Shown: in pieces, positions 23,406 through 32,449 of the stretch
Position numbering within the stretch: position 1 is the first letter of the stretch
How the letters are laid out: each line of letters starts with the position of its first letter
IMG/VR virus record: IMGVR_UViG_3300036774_000066
Location: 1-64,000 of that record
Length of the DNA stretch: 64,000 nucleotides
Direction: 5' to 3' (one strand)
DNA from: a virus
Notes under the pieces: model-generated
The model's input: the letters and a program-made list of their open reading frames with translations, nothing else
Database searches by the model: none
What the model was told of the DNA's origin: nothing
Translations under genes and position numbers: made by a program

Positions 23406-25883
23406 CTACTTTCGATCTTCGGCACTCAGAAAGACACCCTTCAAGAAATTCACGGCACCAACTTTCCGTCCTTCAAAAAGATTGCCCATCTTCTCATAAG
23501 TTAATGACCTAAAAACATTGAGAGATGGAACCCTTCTGAGGTCATTTTCTTTGACCACCCTACTGAGGCAGGAACTAAAAGCAAGAACCGCTTTGTTGAA
23601 GTCAAGATTCTCAGGCAAAAGTTTCCGAATATTCTTATGCAAATCTGTCCGCTTGACTACTTCCATTCGCAAATTATCAAGTATATCAGCAGACAAAACC
23701 TTCTTAGCTACGTCCTCGTAATACTCAGGGGTTGCCTGTTCACAAACATCAACAGGGGTCAAACTTCTATCATACATTTCAGTGATAAACGCAGAAATCT
23801 CTTCATGGTCCTTCTGAGACAAAGAAAGATTCCTTGCTCGCATGGTATTCAAAGCGGCGTAAAAATCTGGATACAACTCGACTAATCGAGTATATAGAGA
23901 CTTACACAAATTACTCTCAGACAGTTTGTCAATTTCAACCAATAAAGGACTAATAGCACAAAGAGTAGCATCATCAAGTTTTGAAAACTCTTCAGCAACA
24001 TCCTTCAAATTCAAGACATATTTCTTTACATTTGCTACAAGAGTAGTCTTATCAGCACTTCCAAACTTATGTATCAAAGCATTCTCAATAATAGCTGGAA
24101 TATTTGGATTCCTTGTCAACAAGGCTTCCGCAATCTCCATCCCACGGAACTCTACTCCAAATCGTTTACAAGACTCAGTTAGTTTCTCACTAACCTTATC
24201 GTGATTATCTTCATTGATAGGAGTACCATTCAAAAGATTCAATACTTCAACAACAGCAGAGTCATAAGGAACACATTCTTCCGCTTGTAAAGAAGAAAAT
24301 CCACACCGACCACACTTCCCACCACCAAACCCTTCCCCACCGCAGCGAGGACACATCATACCTCTCACACCGTTTCCAGAGGAAAGAACCTGCTCAAGGT
24401 CATACCCACACTCAATACAATGCTTCGGGTAACGTCCGCGATACTTCGGAATAAGCATCCCACAAACAGGACACTGACTCTTGTACTTTATCTTGTCAAA
24501 AGCAGATTGCATCCCCGGAGTCATACCATTGCCCTGCTCATCAACAGAATCAAAAGCCGCTTCATCAGCATCCTCAAAGACCTGCTCATTCTTTTCTTTT
24601 TTAAGAGCATTCAAAATCTCAGAATTTTCAATGTACGCAGTAAAACGATTAGTCTTAATACTTGTCACAACACAGTAACTCTTGTCTCCCATCACTTTCT
24701 CAATTACCCAATCCTGACCAATATACTTAAACTTCTGCCCAACCTTTACTCCGCTGCTCTCGTCAAGTGCCTGCTCATCCGTCTCAGGGACATCCTCACC
24801 GTGGCTCGCAAGTGCTCTCTGAAAACGATCTGCTTTCTTTGCACACTCTTTACACAGTACACCAACATTCTTGTCAACAGCAAATCCAGGCTTACCACAC
24901 TTCACACATTTCTTATCAGAGGCTTCTTCGATCTGTTCCCAATTCATATTATTTGCAATGTACTGAGTGTAAAGACTATTCACTGCCTTCATATCTGAAA
25001 TATCAAACTGCTGAGAAAACTGAATCAGCGTCTTACTCAAGGTCAAGTCTTGATGGTCCTTAAACCAATCAAACATTTTTCGAGTAATATTCACACCAGA
25101 TTCATTTACTTGCTCCACTTTCTTATCCATTGGAATAACAGCATCAATTCTTATTCCCGTAGGAGGTCTTTCCCTTTTAGCAATGAAACAAAACCCCTTA
25201 TTATGTGGGTCTTTCCACGAAATAATACCCTTTGGCAACCTGCCTATCAACCCTTCCATTGTCTTACACGACACTGAATATGTGTCACCATCCTCAAGAT
25301 TCTTAATCATCTGATCCAAGTCAGCAACAGCCTCAAGCACAATAACCTTACCCATATTTTCTTCCTTTACTGGCGGCATATTTGCCCCTAACGTATCACC
25401 ACACTCCGGGCAAAACTTGGGATACCTACCAGGGTATGCCGGAATAACAAAACCACATCCCTCACACTTCCTCCAAACCTTACCCTTAGAGATATGCCCA
25501 TTTACAGCCTTGCCCATCCCCGGAGTCATCTGCTCATTCAACTTATCAAGAACAATCTCAGCTACTTGACAAATAGTAGCAGCCTCATTGGTTGAAACAC
25601 CAGAGGTCATGTACTTTCGGAAAAGGGAATCAAGAAAAATTCCCAAATCGGAAATACCGGAAACGGTATCCTTATTTGTTCCCTTGACTTTCTTCAGCAA
25701 GTCAAGGATACCCTTAGAAACTTCTTTGGCTTGGGCTTTTACTTCGGAGGGAAAATCGACAACAAAATCTCCAAGTGCCTTTAGAAATTCGGCACCCTTT
25801 TCAAGATCGGAGATTGACTGAACATACTTGGAAGGAATCGTCTGGGAAACAGCATCCTCAAACACGGTGCGCGTTGCGGACAT
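23406..25883 (-). CDS. 825-residue head-region protein with four zinc ribbons
   Basis: It follows the portal gene and overlaps it by 26 bases. Four CxxC...CxxC zinc sites lie at about 140-161, 326-347, 471-492 and 511-527. The first and third are near copies (IPAYPGRYPKFC and IPKYRGRYPKHC), each preceded by MTPGM, so that region is duplicated. The ribbons are separated by helical or Glu-rich stretches. AFITEMYDRSL at 698-708 resembles the cluster tag, with Asp in place of Glu. In T4 the gene after the portal is the prohead protease, but I see no protease motif here. Confidence 0.65.
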   Translation of the reverse strand: MSATRTVFEDAVSQTIPSKYVQSISDLEKGAEFLKALGDFVVDFPSEVKAQAKEVSKGILDLLKKVKGTNKDTVSGISDLGIFLDSLFRKYMTSGVSTNEAATICQVAEIVLDKLNEQMTPGMGKAVNGHISKGKVWRKCEGCGFVIPAYPGRYPKFCPECGDTLGANMPPVKEENMGKVIVLEAVADLDQMIKNLEDGDTYSVSCKTMEGLIGRLPKGIISWKDPHNKGFCFIAKRERPPTGIRIDAVIPMDKKVEQVNESGVNITRKMFDWFKDHQDLTLSKTLIQFSQQFDISDMKAVNSLYTQYIANNMNWEQIEEASDKKCVKCGKPGFAVDKNVGVLCKECAKKADRFQRALASHGEDVPETDEQALDESSGVKVGQKFKYIGQDWVIEKVMGDKSYCVVTSIKTNRFTAYIENSEILNALKKEKNEQVFEDADEAAFDSVDEQGNGMTPGMQSAFDKIKYKSQCPVCGMLIPKYRGRYPKHCIECGYDLEQVLSSGNGVRGMMCPRCGGEGFGGGKCGRCGFSSLQAEECVPYDSAVVEVLNLLNGTPINEDNHDKVSEKLTESCKRFGVEFRGMEIAEALLTRNPNIPAIIENALIHKFGSADKTTLVANVKKYVLNLKDVAEEFSKLDDATLCAISPLLVEIDKLSESNLCKSLYTRLVELYPDFYAALNTMRARNLSLSQKDHEEISAFITEMYDRSLTPVDVCEQATPEYYEDVAKKVLSADILDNLRMEVVKRTDLHKNIRKLLPENLDFNKAVLAFSSCLSRVVKENDLRRVPSLNVFRSLTYEKMGNLFEGRKVGAVNFLKGVFLSAEDRK

Positions 25884-27822
25884 AAATTCTCTTTGCCCTT
25901 TCCTGTAATGCAGGAATCTTCAAGTCCCTATGGGAAGGACGGACCTGATCTGTAATCCAAAATCCTTGGCCCACAAGGTTTCGGATTTTATTGGCTCTGT
26001 CTTTGGCAATACCGTTGCCATTACCGTTGGAGCCATTACCTTCCTCTTGTAGTGTATCAAAATCTAAATCCTCTGTCCCTTCACCTTCCTTGGCACCAAA
26101 AGCAGAACTCGAAGTACCCGTGACCGCTCCCGGCAACACTGCCTTTTTCTTGACTACCCTCTTAAACAACTTATCAAGGTCCAAATCAGGAAATGCAAAT
26201 AGCTGTTTGAAAATGTACTCAAGATAAACTGCCTTATCAACGATCCCTTCCATCTCACCAGACAATCCAAGCATGGAGGTAGCAATACCAATCTTTCTCT
26301 CCATGTATTCCAGACGCGAATCCTCTTCCGCAGACGAAATAGGAACCATCCCAATTGTCAAATCTTCAACACTGATATTCTGACCGTACTTATACGACAA
26401 GTGAATTTGGAACAGACGATACATGCCTTCAATCAAAGCCCTCTGTACTTTCTTGACCATACGGGCATATCGTATGTCAAGACGGGTAAGTGTTTGTGAA
26501 CCTGCAAACCCCGGTATTGACTCGGACATTCCTAAAAATGCCCCAGGTATTCTTATGGCTGCAAGCAACTTGTCTCGAATATACTCAATGTCAACAATGT
26601 CCTTGATATTCACATCACCGCCAACAGTCTCAACCCGCATGTCTCCTTTTGTGCCAGTGTAAGGAATGAAAACTTCATCGTTGTACTGCAAAGGATTGTA
26701 CTTCATCCGATAGAAATTCACCGGAATATCAATTGCCTTCTTCTGCATGAATTTCTGCTCAAGGTCACGGATAAGTTCTTTTCTTTCGTCCTTTGTCATC
26801 CCTTCCGTATTGACATAAAAAACTCGAATCAAAGGGGAACGAGCCAAACGCGCAAGGGCAAGGGATACTTCCAACAAGTTCAAGATACGGTAGATCAATC
26901 TTGCATTCTGTAAAACTGAAGTACCGTACATGGAAGTAAGAATCCGCTCAACCATCTTTCTCTGACCCGGCGCAATTCCTCCCCCCGGCTGTCTATTCAT
27001 GTCAATCATGTGACGAGAGGGAGACTTCTGAGGATCACCTGCATCTACGTCATAAGTAGCCTTGTCATACGGGGCAGTGTCTCTTGTTTTATCTCCATAC
27101 TCCGCAGGCTGTCCATCTTCATCTGGCTTCTTCCCATTTTCCGACTTCTTGACAGAATCTTCCCAAAGTTTCACCTTTACAGATTCAAAATTGGGTTTGA
27201 AATTGTTGATAAAATGGACATACCCAGACGAATCCATTATCTCTTCTTTACGTGTGGAAGTATCCTTCTTAATAAAGCAAGCAAGTTTTCCATCAATGTC
27301 AACACGGTATACACTCTTCGGATGCTCAGACTCACGAATATTGGATATTCCAACTCCCTGCTCAGGGAATACCCTCAAAAAGAAATCCCCGTACTTAGCA
27401 ATGTTGTATGTCCATCCCCAGACTTTATTCTCAAAATCAATCATTGACAAAAACTCATGCAACTCCTCTTGATACTTGTGCTTCCCACCAACTCCACCAA
27501 CCCACAAAGTCGCATTCATCTCATGCGAATACTGTGTCGCATCGTCCACAATCAACTCAAGGGCAGAGGAAATAATCGGGTCTTCTTCCATCTGGTCATA
27601 ATCTGAATACCGAGATTCACGGTCTTTCTCCAATCGCGTAGCCGCTGAAAATAGCTCCCACAATCTCCCCTCATTCATCAATACCTTAACAGTATCCGTT
27701 GCCTTATCGTCAACAACATAAACATCATTAGACCTTCCACCTTGGGCATCAGCCTGAAGTGCCTCAAGAATCATATTATCATTGACCCTTGAGTCACCCT
27801 TTTGAAATAAGCGAACTGACAT
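25858..27822 (-). CDS. portal protein, T4 gp20-like
   Basis: A 654-residue protein. RYSDYDQMEEDPIISSALEL at 71-90 is the N-terminal signature of T4-type portals, followed by VWGWTYNIAKYGDFFLRVFP, a YRILNLLEVSLALARLARSP helix, and IPGAFLGMSE with RLDIRYARMVKKVQ, all in the expected order. The portal forms the dodecameric ring through which DNA is packaged and released and to which the tail attaches. It is longer than T4 gp20 (about 520 residues) because of insertions near 215-280 (Asp/Lys/Pro rich) and a C-terminal Gly/Asn/Ser linker (GNGSNGNGNG). Confidence 0.9.
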   Translation of the reverse strand: MSVRLFQKGDSRVNDNMILEALQADAQGGRSNDVYVVDDKATDTVKVLMNEGRLWELFSAATRLEKDRESRYSDYDQMEEDPIISSALELIVDDATQYSHEMNATLWVGGVGGKHKYQEELHEFLSMIDFENKVWGWTYNIAKYGDFFLRVFPEQGVGISNIRESEHPKSVYRVDIDGKLACFIKKDTSTRKEEIMDSSGYVHFINNFKPNFESVKVKLWEDSVKKSENGKKPDEDGQPAEYGDKTRDTAPYDKATYDVDAGDPQKSPSRHMIDMNRQPGGGIAPGQRKMVERILTSMYGTSVLQNARLIYRILNLLEVSLALARLARSPLIRVFYVNTEGMTKDERKELIRDLEQKFMQKKAIDIPVNFYRMKYNPLQYNDEVFIPYTGTKGDMRVETVGGDVNIKDIVDIEYIRDKLLAAIRIPGAFLGMSESIPGFAGSQTLTRLDIRYARMVKKVQRALIEGMYRLFQIHLSYKYGQNISVEDLTIGMVPISSAEEDSRLEYMERKIGIATSMLGLSGEMEGIVDKAVYLEYIFKQLFAFPDLDLDKLFKRVVKKKAVLPGAVTGTSSSAFGAKEGEGTEDLDFDTLQEEGNGSNGNGNGIAKDRANKIRNLVGQGFWITDQVRPSHRDLKIPALQERAKRIYVRNAHRV

Positions 27823-27855
27823 AGAAAGTCCTCTTTTTTGTTAGCTCAAATTAAC

Positions 27856-28089
27856 TTAACTAATAGGATTCAAATTCACACTCAACGTAGTGTCCAAGTA
27901 ATTCAAAACCCGAAGCATCGCACTCTGCTCAGAAAAGGTCAACAACATCGCACCACCAGCAATATTTATCAGCTTGATATTCAAATTTTCCACTTTGTAA
28001 GCAATCACATTATTCAAATCAACTCGCAAGCCGGACAAAATACTATTCTCTGCCTCGGAGTCAACAACTATCCTAACAAACTGTGCCAT
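27856..28089 (-). CDS. hypothetical small protein between terminase and portal
   Basis: A 77-residue protein of alternating hydrophobic and polar residues (FVRIVVDSEAENSILSGL, then AGGAMLLTFSEQSAML), probably a small alpha/beta fold. Its place between the terminase and portal genes suggests a packaging or head-assembly role, but nothing in the sequence identifies one. Confidence 0.7.
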   Translation of the reverse strand: MAQFVRIVVDSEAENSILSGLRVDLNNVIAYKVENLNIKLINIAGGAMLLTFSEQSAMLRVLNYLDTTLSVNLNPIS

Positions 28090-28098
28090 AACTGCCTC

Positions 28099-30222
28099 CT
28101 ATATTGACGAAAAAAGACCGTAATCTATTCCATTTCTTTCAGTGTCATCAAGAACCCGCACAAGTTTCAATTTCCTTCCATCTTTGCTGTAATTAGCAGG
28201 AACAAGCCAACTCTCATCCTTCTTTTCCTCGGGCCTCATCCCAATAGTAAACACAATATCATTGACAACCTCACTATTTGTTCTCGCTGTTACATAAGAC
28301 GGTTCTGCCTCAACAGCGTTAGCAATAGACCCAACGAGAGCATCACTTACTCCTTTATCACCTTTTGAACCGTCTTCATTTACATCAGGGTGATCTACCT
28401 TTTTTGCATCTGTAAAGTGATTAAGGTTAAACCACTCCCTCTCCAAAATCGAGTATGTGTACATTACAAGTCTATCTTCATAAATCAAATCTACTGCCAA
28501 AAGATAGGCCGAATCGTCTTTATCGACGGACCTCCTTGCTGCATTAAATTGATTGGCAGTAAATATTTGAATTGTGTCTTCACTTTGAAATTGGTCCAGG
28601 GTGATCTTCCCAAACCTCATTCCCATCAGGCGCAACATAAAGAAAAACTCTCGTATCTTTGCAAAAGAGATTCTATCTGGATTCTTAGGAGCAATTATCG
28701 AAAGCACAATATCCGTCTCTATCTTCGGTATCCTTAACAAAGTATTAGGGTCTTCTATCATTTCTGAAATATGCACAATGGCAAGCCCTAACGTATCTCC
28801 TGTTGTTGCATAATCAAGGTGTGCATATCTCAAGGCTTCCGGGTGCCTCTTCAAACCACGATATACTTTTCTTCCCTCTTCTATCGTCTCATTAAACAAA
28901 ATATCGGGCTTAAAATAATCCGATAGATGTTGTTGGGTCTTCAAAGAAATAGTGAATGTCTCTTTAGTAAACGGATGCTGTATATCAGAGGAAATACACT
29001 TCTGCCACGCAAACTTAGAGGAAAACAACTTACCAGAAGGAGAAATCGACACACCACCAATGTTTCTTAATGCTCCGTAAATATCATCACGGAAGTTCTG
29101 CTTAAAATCCTTGGGAACAGAGATAAAATTGTCAACAAACTTCAATGGTAACTCAGACATTACTCTGCTAATAGCAACATCCGTATTTATGTCTACACCA
29201 GCGGCGACCAACTTATCCCTTGTCTCAAGTACCTTTATCCTAACACTATCCGAACCCATTGTTATCAGGTCATTGACAGATTCAATAAGAAAGGCATCCT
29301 CTTTCTCCGTTCCTTTGAACACATAAAATCTTTCCTCAGAATAATTCCCCGGCTTTACATCCCACAAAGTTGTGATGTAGATAGTCGCCGTATTATACTG
29401 AGTTGCTTGACGTATACGTGAAGATACAAAGGAAGACTGAATTGACGCAGATGAAATAATAGCAGAAAATCCGGGGTCATATCCTTTCATCATAAAACGA
29501 GACATACGACGGTCAGTTACTTCTCTGTAAATCTTAGATGCTTTGTTAGCATCCCCAACCGTTGCAGCACCAGACCCACCTCTGCGGTAAAAGTCTGCCT
29601 CGTCCATGATGCAGCCGAACAAGTTAGTTGATATAACGGAGAGGTTATCAGAACCGGGGAGAATAGCAATGCGCTGTGGAAATTTCAAAACAGACTTGAA
29701 TGTTCTGTCTCGTGGAAACTCTTTTCGGAAGTACGGTATCGAATCCACCATTGACCGGAACTGCCCAAACCCCACCCTTTCCGCATGTGTCATGTTAATA
29801 GACAAATAAGCAAACACTATGTCCGTCATATCGGACAAACCAAATAACCTCTGCGGAAAATCATAACATGACAACTCATACAGCTTTCTCAGCCAACATA
29901 CAAAAGCGAATGTAGTCTTGCCTGCCCCGATGCTTCCTGACAAAATTAGTTCTGGTTTCTTAGAATTTATATACCTCGGCAATGCCTCTTTCCAATAGGG
30001 GTACAAGTCCTTTGCAAGAGAACCCAAGAAGTATGTATAGTTTACCCAATTGTCAATCGGGACCATCTCTTTAACTTGGGTCGCTGTTAAAACACCAGAC
30101 TCTTGAGAAATAGCACTGCCAAGCAAGTTCTCAATTGCTGAAAACTGATCGTCTGGAACACCCTCAAAAAACTTGAGAGTGTCCGCAGAAATCTTCTCCG
30201 ACAAGTCTTCTTTTTTATTCAT
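28099..30222 (-). CDS. terL: terminase large subunit
   Basis: A 707-residue protein. GSIGAGKTT at 96-104 is the Walker A loop of the packaging ATPase; CIMDEADF at 204-211 is Walker B with the catalytic Glu. The C-terminal nuclease domain starts around 465 with AHLDYATTGDTLGLAIVHI, where D470 is the first RNase H-like metal ligand. The enzyme cuts concatemeric DNA and pumps it through the portal encoded just downstream. The ATG overlaps the stop of a 42-residue gene. No small subunit is recognised, although that tiny acidic protein sits in its usual place. Confidence 0.9.
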   Translation of the reverse strand: MNKKEDLSEKISADTLKFFEGVPDDQFSAIENLLGSAISQESGVLTATQVKEMVPIDNWVNYTYFLGSLAKDLYPYWKEALPRYINSKKPELILSGSIGAGKTTFAFVCWLRKLYELSCYDFPQRLFGLSDMTDIVFAYLSINMTHAERVGFGQFRSMVDSIPYFRKEFPRDRTFKSVLKFPQRIAILPGSDNLSVISTNLFGCIMDEADFYRRGGSGAATVGDANKASKIYREVTDRRMSRFMMKGYDPGFSAIISSASIQSSFVSSRIRQATQYNTATIYITTLWDVKPGNYSEERFYVFKGTEKEDAFLIESVNDLITMGSDSVRIKVLETRDKLVAAGVDINTDVAISRVMSELPLKFVDNFISVPKDFKQNFRDDIYGALRNIGGVSISPSGKLFSSKFAWQKCISSDIQHPFTKETFTISLKTQQHLSDYFKPDILFNETIEEGRKVYRGLKRHPEALRYAHLDYATTGDTLGLAIVHISEMIEDPNTLLRIPKIETDIVLSIIAPKNPDRISFAKIREFFFMLRLMGMRFGKITLDQFQSEDTIQIFTANQFNAARRSVDKDDSAYLLAVDLIYEDRLVMYTYSILEREWFNLNHFTDAKKVDHPDVNEDGSKGDKGVSDALVGSIANAVEAEPSYVTARTNSEVVNDIVFTIGMRPEEKKDESWLVPANYSKDGRKLKLVRVLDDTERNGIDYGLFSSI

Positions 30223-30347
30223 GACAATGCAACGCTTGTCGTATCGTCAAGATCACTATAATCAGCAGGAGGTTCTGGCTCCTTAATGTGATCCTCTATA
30301 TTGACAACATCCTCGGCAGAAGCAGACAAATTCTCTTGATCTTCCAT
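30219..30347 (-). CDS. 42-residue acidic protein upstream of terminase
   Basis: Starts at ATG 30347 with AAGGAG 6 bases upstream and ends on the terminase ATG (ATGA overlap). It is almost entirely acidic and polar (MEDQENLSASAEDVVNIEDH at the start) and likely unstructured alone. Tight coupling to terL suggests that it binds or regulates the terminase. Confidence 0.6.
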   Translation of the reverse strand: MEDQENLSASAEDVVNIEDHIKEPEPPADYSDLDDTTSVALS

Positions 30348-30350
30348 GTG

Positions 30351-30527
30351 TTACTCCTTTGTTAATGTTCTCTTCAGCAGTTTATCTTGTAAAGTTTTCA
30401 AGTGTTCGTCTGGCTCTACCATCTTCCCCGGCTTTACCTCTTCCACTGGAGGAGTCTTCCATGCCCCGTCACAACAAGGCTTACTTACACCCATGCCATG
30501 TGTACGCATCGGATTGTCCCTATTCAT
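30351..30527 (-). CDS. hypothetical small protein
   Basis: A 58-residue protein from ATG 30527 (AAAGG 8 bases upstream; an in-frame GTG at 30536 is also open). It is Pro/Lys/Met rich with one CC pair (GVSKPCCDGAWKTPP). It ends 3 bases before the acidic protein in front of terL. No family is recognised. Confidence 0.55.
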   Translation of the reverse strand: MNRDNPMRTHGMGVSKPCCDGAWKTPPVEEVKPGKMVEPDEHLKTLQDKLLKRTLTKE

Positions 30528-30532
30528 ACTGC

Positions 30533-30943
30533 TCACCTTTCCAGTAAATCGTCTTCGTTAAGGCCACACTGCGGACACTTGTTTACAGGCACTAACCCGC
30601 AAACAGAACAAAGCCACTTCAAGTCTGAAGTAATCTTTGCTTTTTCAATACTATCACCAGATTCTTCTACAAGGCCAGAAATAAATCCTTCGTCATGATC
30701 GACATGATGGATATTGTAAACTTCAATTTCCAGCAGGGTGAAATTGAGTACAATGAGGGTAAAGGAGAACCGTGGGTTATGATCCCCCTTGTAAACATCC
30801 AACTTTACGGAAAAGTCACAAAAATCTATGCCGTCTCTAAAGTCCCGCACCAAATAAAAAGCCGCAATCTCAAAGGCATAGTTTTTACTGACCTTTTTGC
30901 TTAGACACAACAATTTTCTTCCCTTGATCTTTACACTTGCCAT
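30533..30943 (-). CDS. hypothetical protein with C-terminal zinc ribbon
   Basis: About 136 residues. The middle is beta-rich (FCDFSVKLDVYKGD, RFSFTLIVLNFTLLEIEVYN), then HHVDHDEG, and the C terminus has CSVCG...CPQCG. The frame is certain but the start is not: ATG 30943 lacks a good ribosome site, while TTG 30925 has AAGGGA about 6 bases upstream. It overlaps the end of the previous small gene. Confidence 0.5.
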   Translation of the reverse strand: MASVKIKGRKLLCLSKKVSKNYAFEIAAFYLVRDFRDGIDFCDFSVKLDVYKGDHNPRFSFTLIVLNFTLLEIEVYNIHHVDHDEGFISGLVEESGDSIEKAKITSDLKWLCSVCGLVPVNKCPQCGLNEDDLLER

Positions 30944-31040
30944 ACTTCTCTGAGCAAACCCAACGATGCTTATGAAAAGTCTCACAATCGCAAGGCTTTC
31001 CAAGATTTTTCATTGTTGATTTTCGGTTGCACTCACGCAT
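30885..31040 (-). CDS. small cysteine-rich protein
   Basis: A 51-residue protein from ATG 31040, which overlaps the preceding TAA (TAATG); AAGGAGG is 11 bases upstream. It contains CDCETFHKHRWVC, a plausible zinc site, and a Lys-rich C terminus. Confidence 0.5.
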   Translation of the reverse strand: MRECNRKSTMKNLGKPCDCETFHKHRWVCSEKYGKCKDQGKKIVVSKQKGQ

Positions 31041-31612
31041 TAAAGCAACTGCCTCCTTGGAGCACCACACTGAACTTCACAAATTCTACTCTCCTTAACA
31101 CACCAACATTCCAATGGTACTGCGTGCCTACAAACTATAACCGCAGACTTCTCTCCCAAATCTTCAAAATTTCGTTCTTGAAAAGTCTGTCCTTGTGGAT
31201 ACAAACCATACCCTTTTCCAAATCCTCTTCTCTTAGGCAAAGCACTACACTCTAAAAATTCCTTCATAGTTTGTTGAGAATGTAAAGATTCTCCGCTTTG
31301 CGCATCTACACACCTATCCCCGTTTCTCAATCTCTTATCCCCAGGAACCCACCTTAACTTTGTACGACTCAAATCCTCAATGTCAAGGCTTCCCTCTTCA
31401 ATACACCTACCACGACTGTCATACAATCTGAACCGCAATCTTTTCTTTGCTTCCTCTGAACTCTGCTGAAATATCTTCATTCCCGCGCATTCTTTACACT
31501 TTTTCTTGTCATCATTGTGATACACTGTAACCCAATGACCATCATGATCCAAAACGTCAAGCGTCCAAGACTTGTTTCTGCTGTCCCATACAAACCCATG
31601 CATCCCCCTCAT
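31040..31612 (-). CDS. hypothetical cysteine- and basic-rich protein
   Basis: A 190-residue protein. KKKCKECAG near 37-45 and several scattered Cys late in the chain (IVCRHAVPLECWCVKES, then CEVQCG) suggest metal binding. It has several WxxD/DxxG beta-type turns (WDSRNKSWTLDVLDHDGHW). It overlaps both neighbours by 3 bases or fewer. No family is recognised. Confidence 0.6.
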   Translation of the reverse strand: MRGMHGFVWDSRNKSWTLDVLDHDGHWVTVYHNDDKKKCKECAGMKIFQQSSEEAKKRLRFRLYDSRGRCIEEGSLDIEDLSRTKLRWVPGDKRLRNGDRCVDAQSGESLHSQQTMKEFLECSALPKRRGFGKGYGLYPQGQTFQERNFEDLGEKSAVIVCRHAVPLECWCVKESRICEVQCGAPRRQLL

Positions 31613-31788
31613 ACTTCTTCTCCCTCACCTTCACAAGCAGACAATCTTACTAATCTTGGATAAAACGTCCTGTGATACACAGACTGAATATACCTCGTGC
31701 AATGATGAGGCATCTTACTCTCTGGAAAGTTTTCTGTCCCACTCTCTTTCGGAGTAAGATTCTCACAATTCTCTTTACAAAACTTCAC
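31609..31788 (-). CDS. small Cys/His-rich phage protein
   Basis: A 59-residue protein with a GTG start overlapping the ACP stop (GTGA). The layout is FCKENC-x-NLTPKE, a polar spacer, then PHHCTRYIQSVYHRTFYPRL with a final C. This C-x(3)-C ... H-x-C ... C pattern is one I recognise from many small conserved phage proteins of unknown function; it probably binds zinc. Confidence 0.65.
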   Translation of the reverse strand: MKFCKENCENLTPKESGTENFPESKMPHHCTRYIQSVYHRTFYPRLVRLSACEGEGEEV

Positions 31789-32027
31789 TTCACATGCTTT
31801 TCCAAATAGTCAATTGCGTCTTTTACAGACTTGATACTTTCCCAAGCCTCATCAGGTATTTCTATGTCAAAGGTATCCTCAAAATCCATCACAACTTCTA
31901 CTATGTCAAGGGAGTCTGCACCAAGATCACCTTCAAAAAGCATCTCCTCTTGAATCTTCGACCGAGTTACTCCGAGTTTCTTCTCCAACGTCTCAAACAC
32001 CTTCTCTTTAATTACTGCCCTTTCCAT
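31785..32027 (-). CDS. acyl carrier protein
   Basis: An 80-residue protein of standard length. GADSLD at 36-41 is the phosphopantetheine attachment site (S39). The surrounding helix II pattern (DIVEVVMDFEDTFDIEIPDE) and overall acidity match bacterial AcpP closely. Once modified by a host AcpS-type transferase it would carry acyl chains. No fatty-acid or polyketide gene is in the window, so it either intercepts host acyl groups or acts on a host partner. The small GTG-start gene downstream overlaps its stop. Confidence 0.9.
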   Translation of the reverse strand: MERAVIKEKVFETLEKKLGVTRSKIQEEMLFEGDLGADSLDIVEVVMDFEDTFDIEIPDEAWESIKSVKDAIDYLEKHVK

Positions 32028-32044
32028 GCGATTCTTCCTTTCTT

Positions 32045-32449
32045 CTATATGTCAACCTCAAACACTCCTAACCTTCCAATAACAGGGATAGGTTTTTCAA
32101 GTTTTTCTATATTATTCAAAAATAAACCAAACCTTCTTGTCTTCTCACAGTCAATCATAGCCGCCTTTGAATGCTCACCCTCCAACCAACCTACCTTATA
32201 CACCCATGCAGTACAGAGGATAACTCCGCGAAGATCAAGGTACTCTAACGAGTTAATTACCCCTGCTATTGTAGTATATGGCAAAGCAAGACTTCCTGCA
32301 CGAGTATCAATCTTCTTTGTGGAACAAATAGCAATCCTCTGATCCACAAGACCTCTGAATCTGCTATGTGTCCGTGTCTCAATTGTCTTAAACCCTTCCG
32401 CAATCCACGAGGCCCAAGGTTGATAAATAGAAATAGCTTTGTACTTCAT
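32045..32449 (-). CDS. ASCH-domain protein
   Basis: A 134-residue protein. ISIYQPWASWIAEGFKTIE at 7-25 followed by R and a CST pair is the start of an ASCH domain, a PUA-like beta barrel that binds RNA or modified nucleotides (some members hydrolyse N4-acetylcytidine). The end, PIPVIGRLGVFEV, matches the closing strand. An RNA-related role fits, but the substrate is unknown. It overlaps the preceding stop by 4 bases. Confidence 0.75.
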   Translation of the reverse strand: MKYKAISIYQPWASWIAEGFKTIETRTHSRFRGLVDQRIAICSTKKIDTRAGSLALPYTTIAGVINSLEYLDLRGVILCTAWVYKVGWLEGEHSKAAMIDCEKTRRFGLFLNNIEKLEKPIPVIGRLGVFEVDI

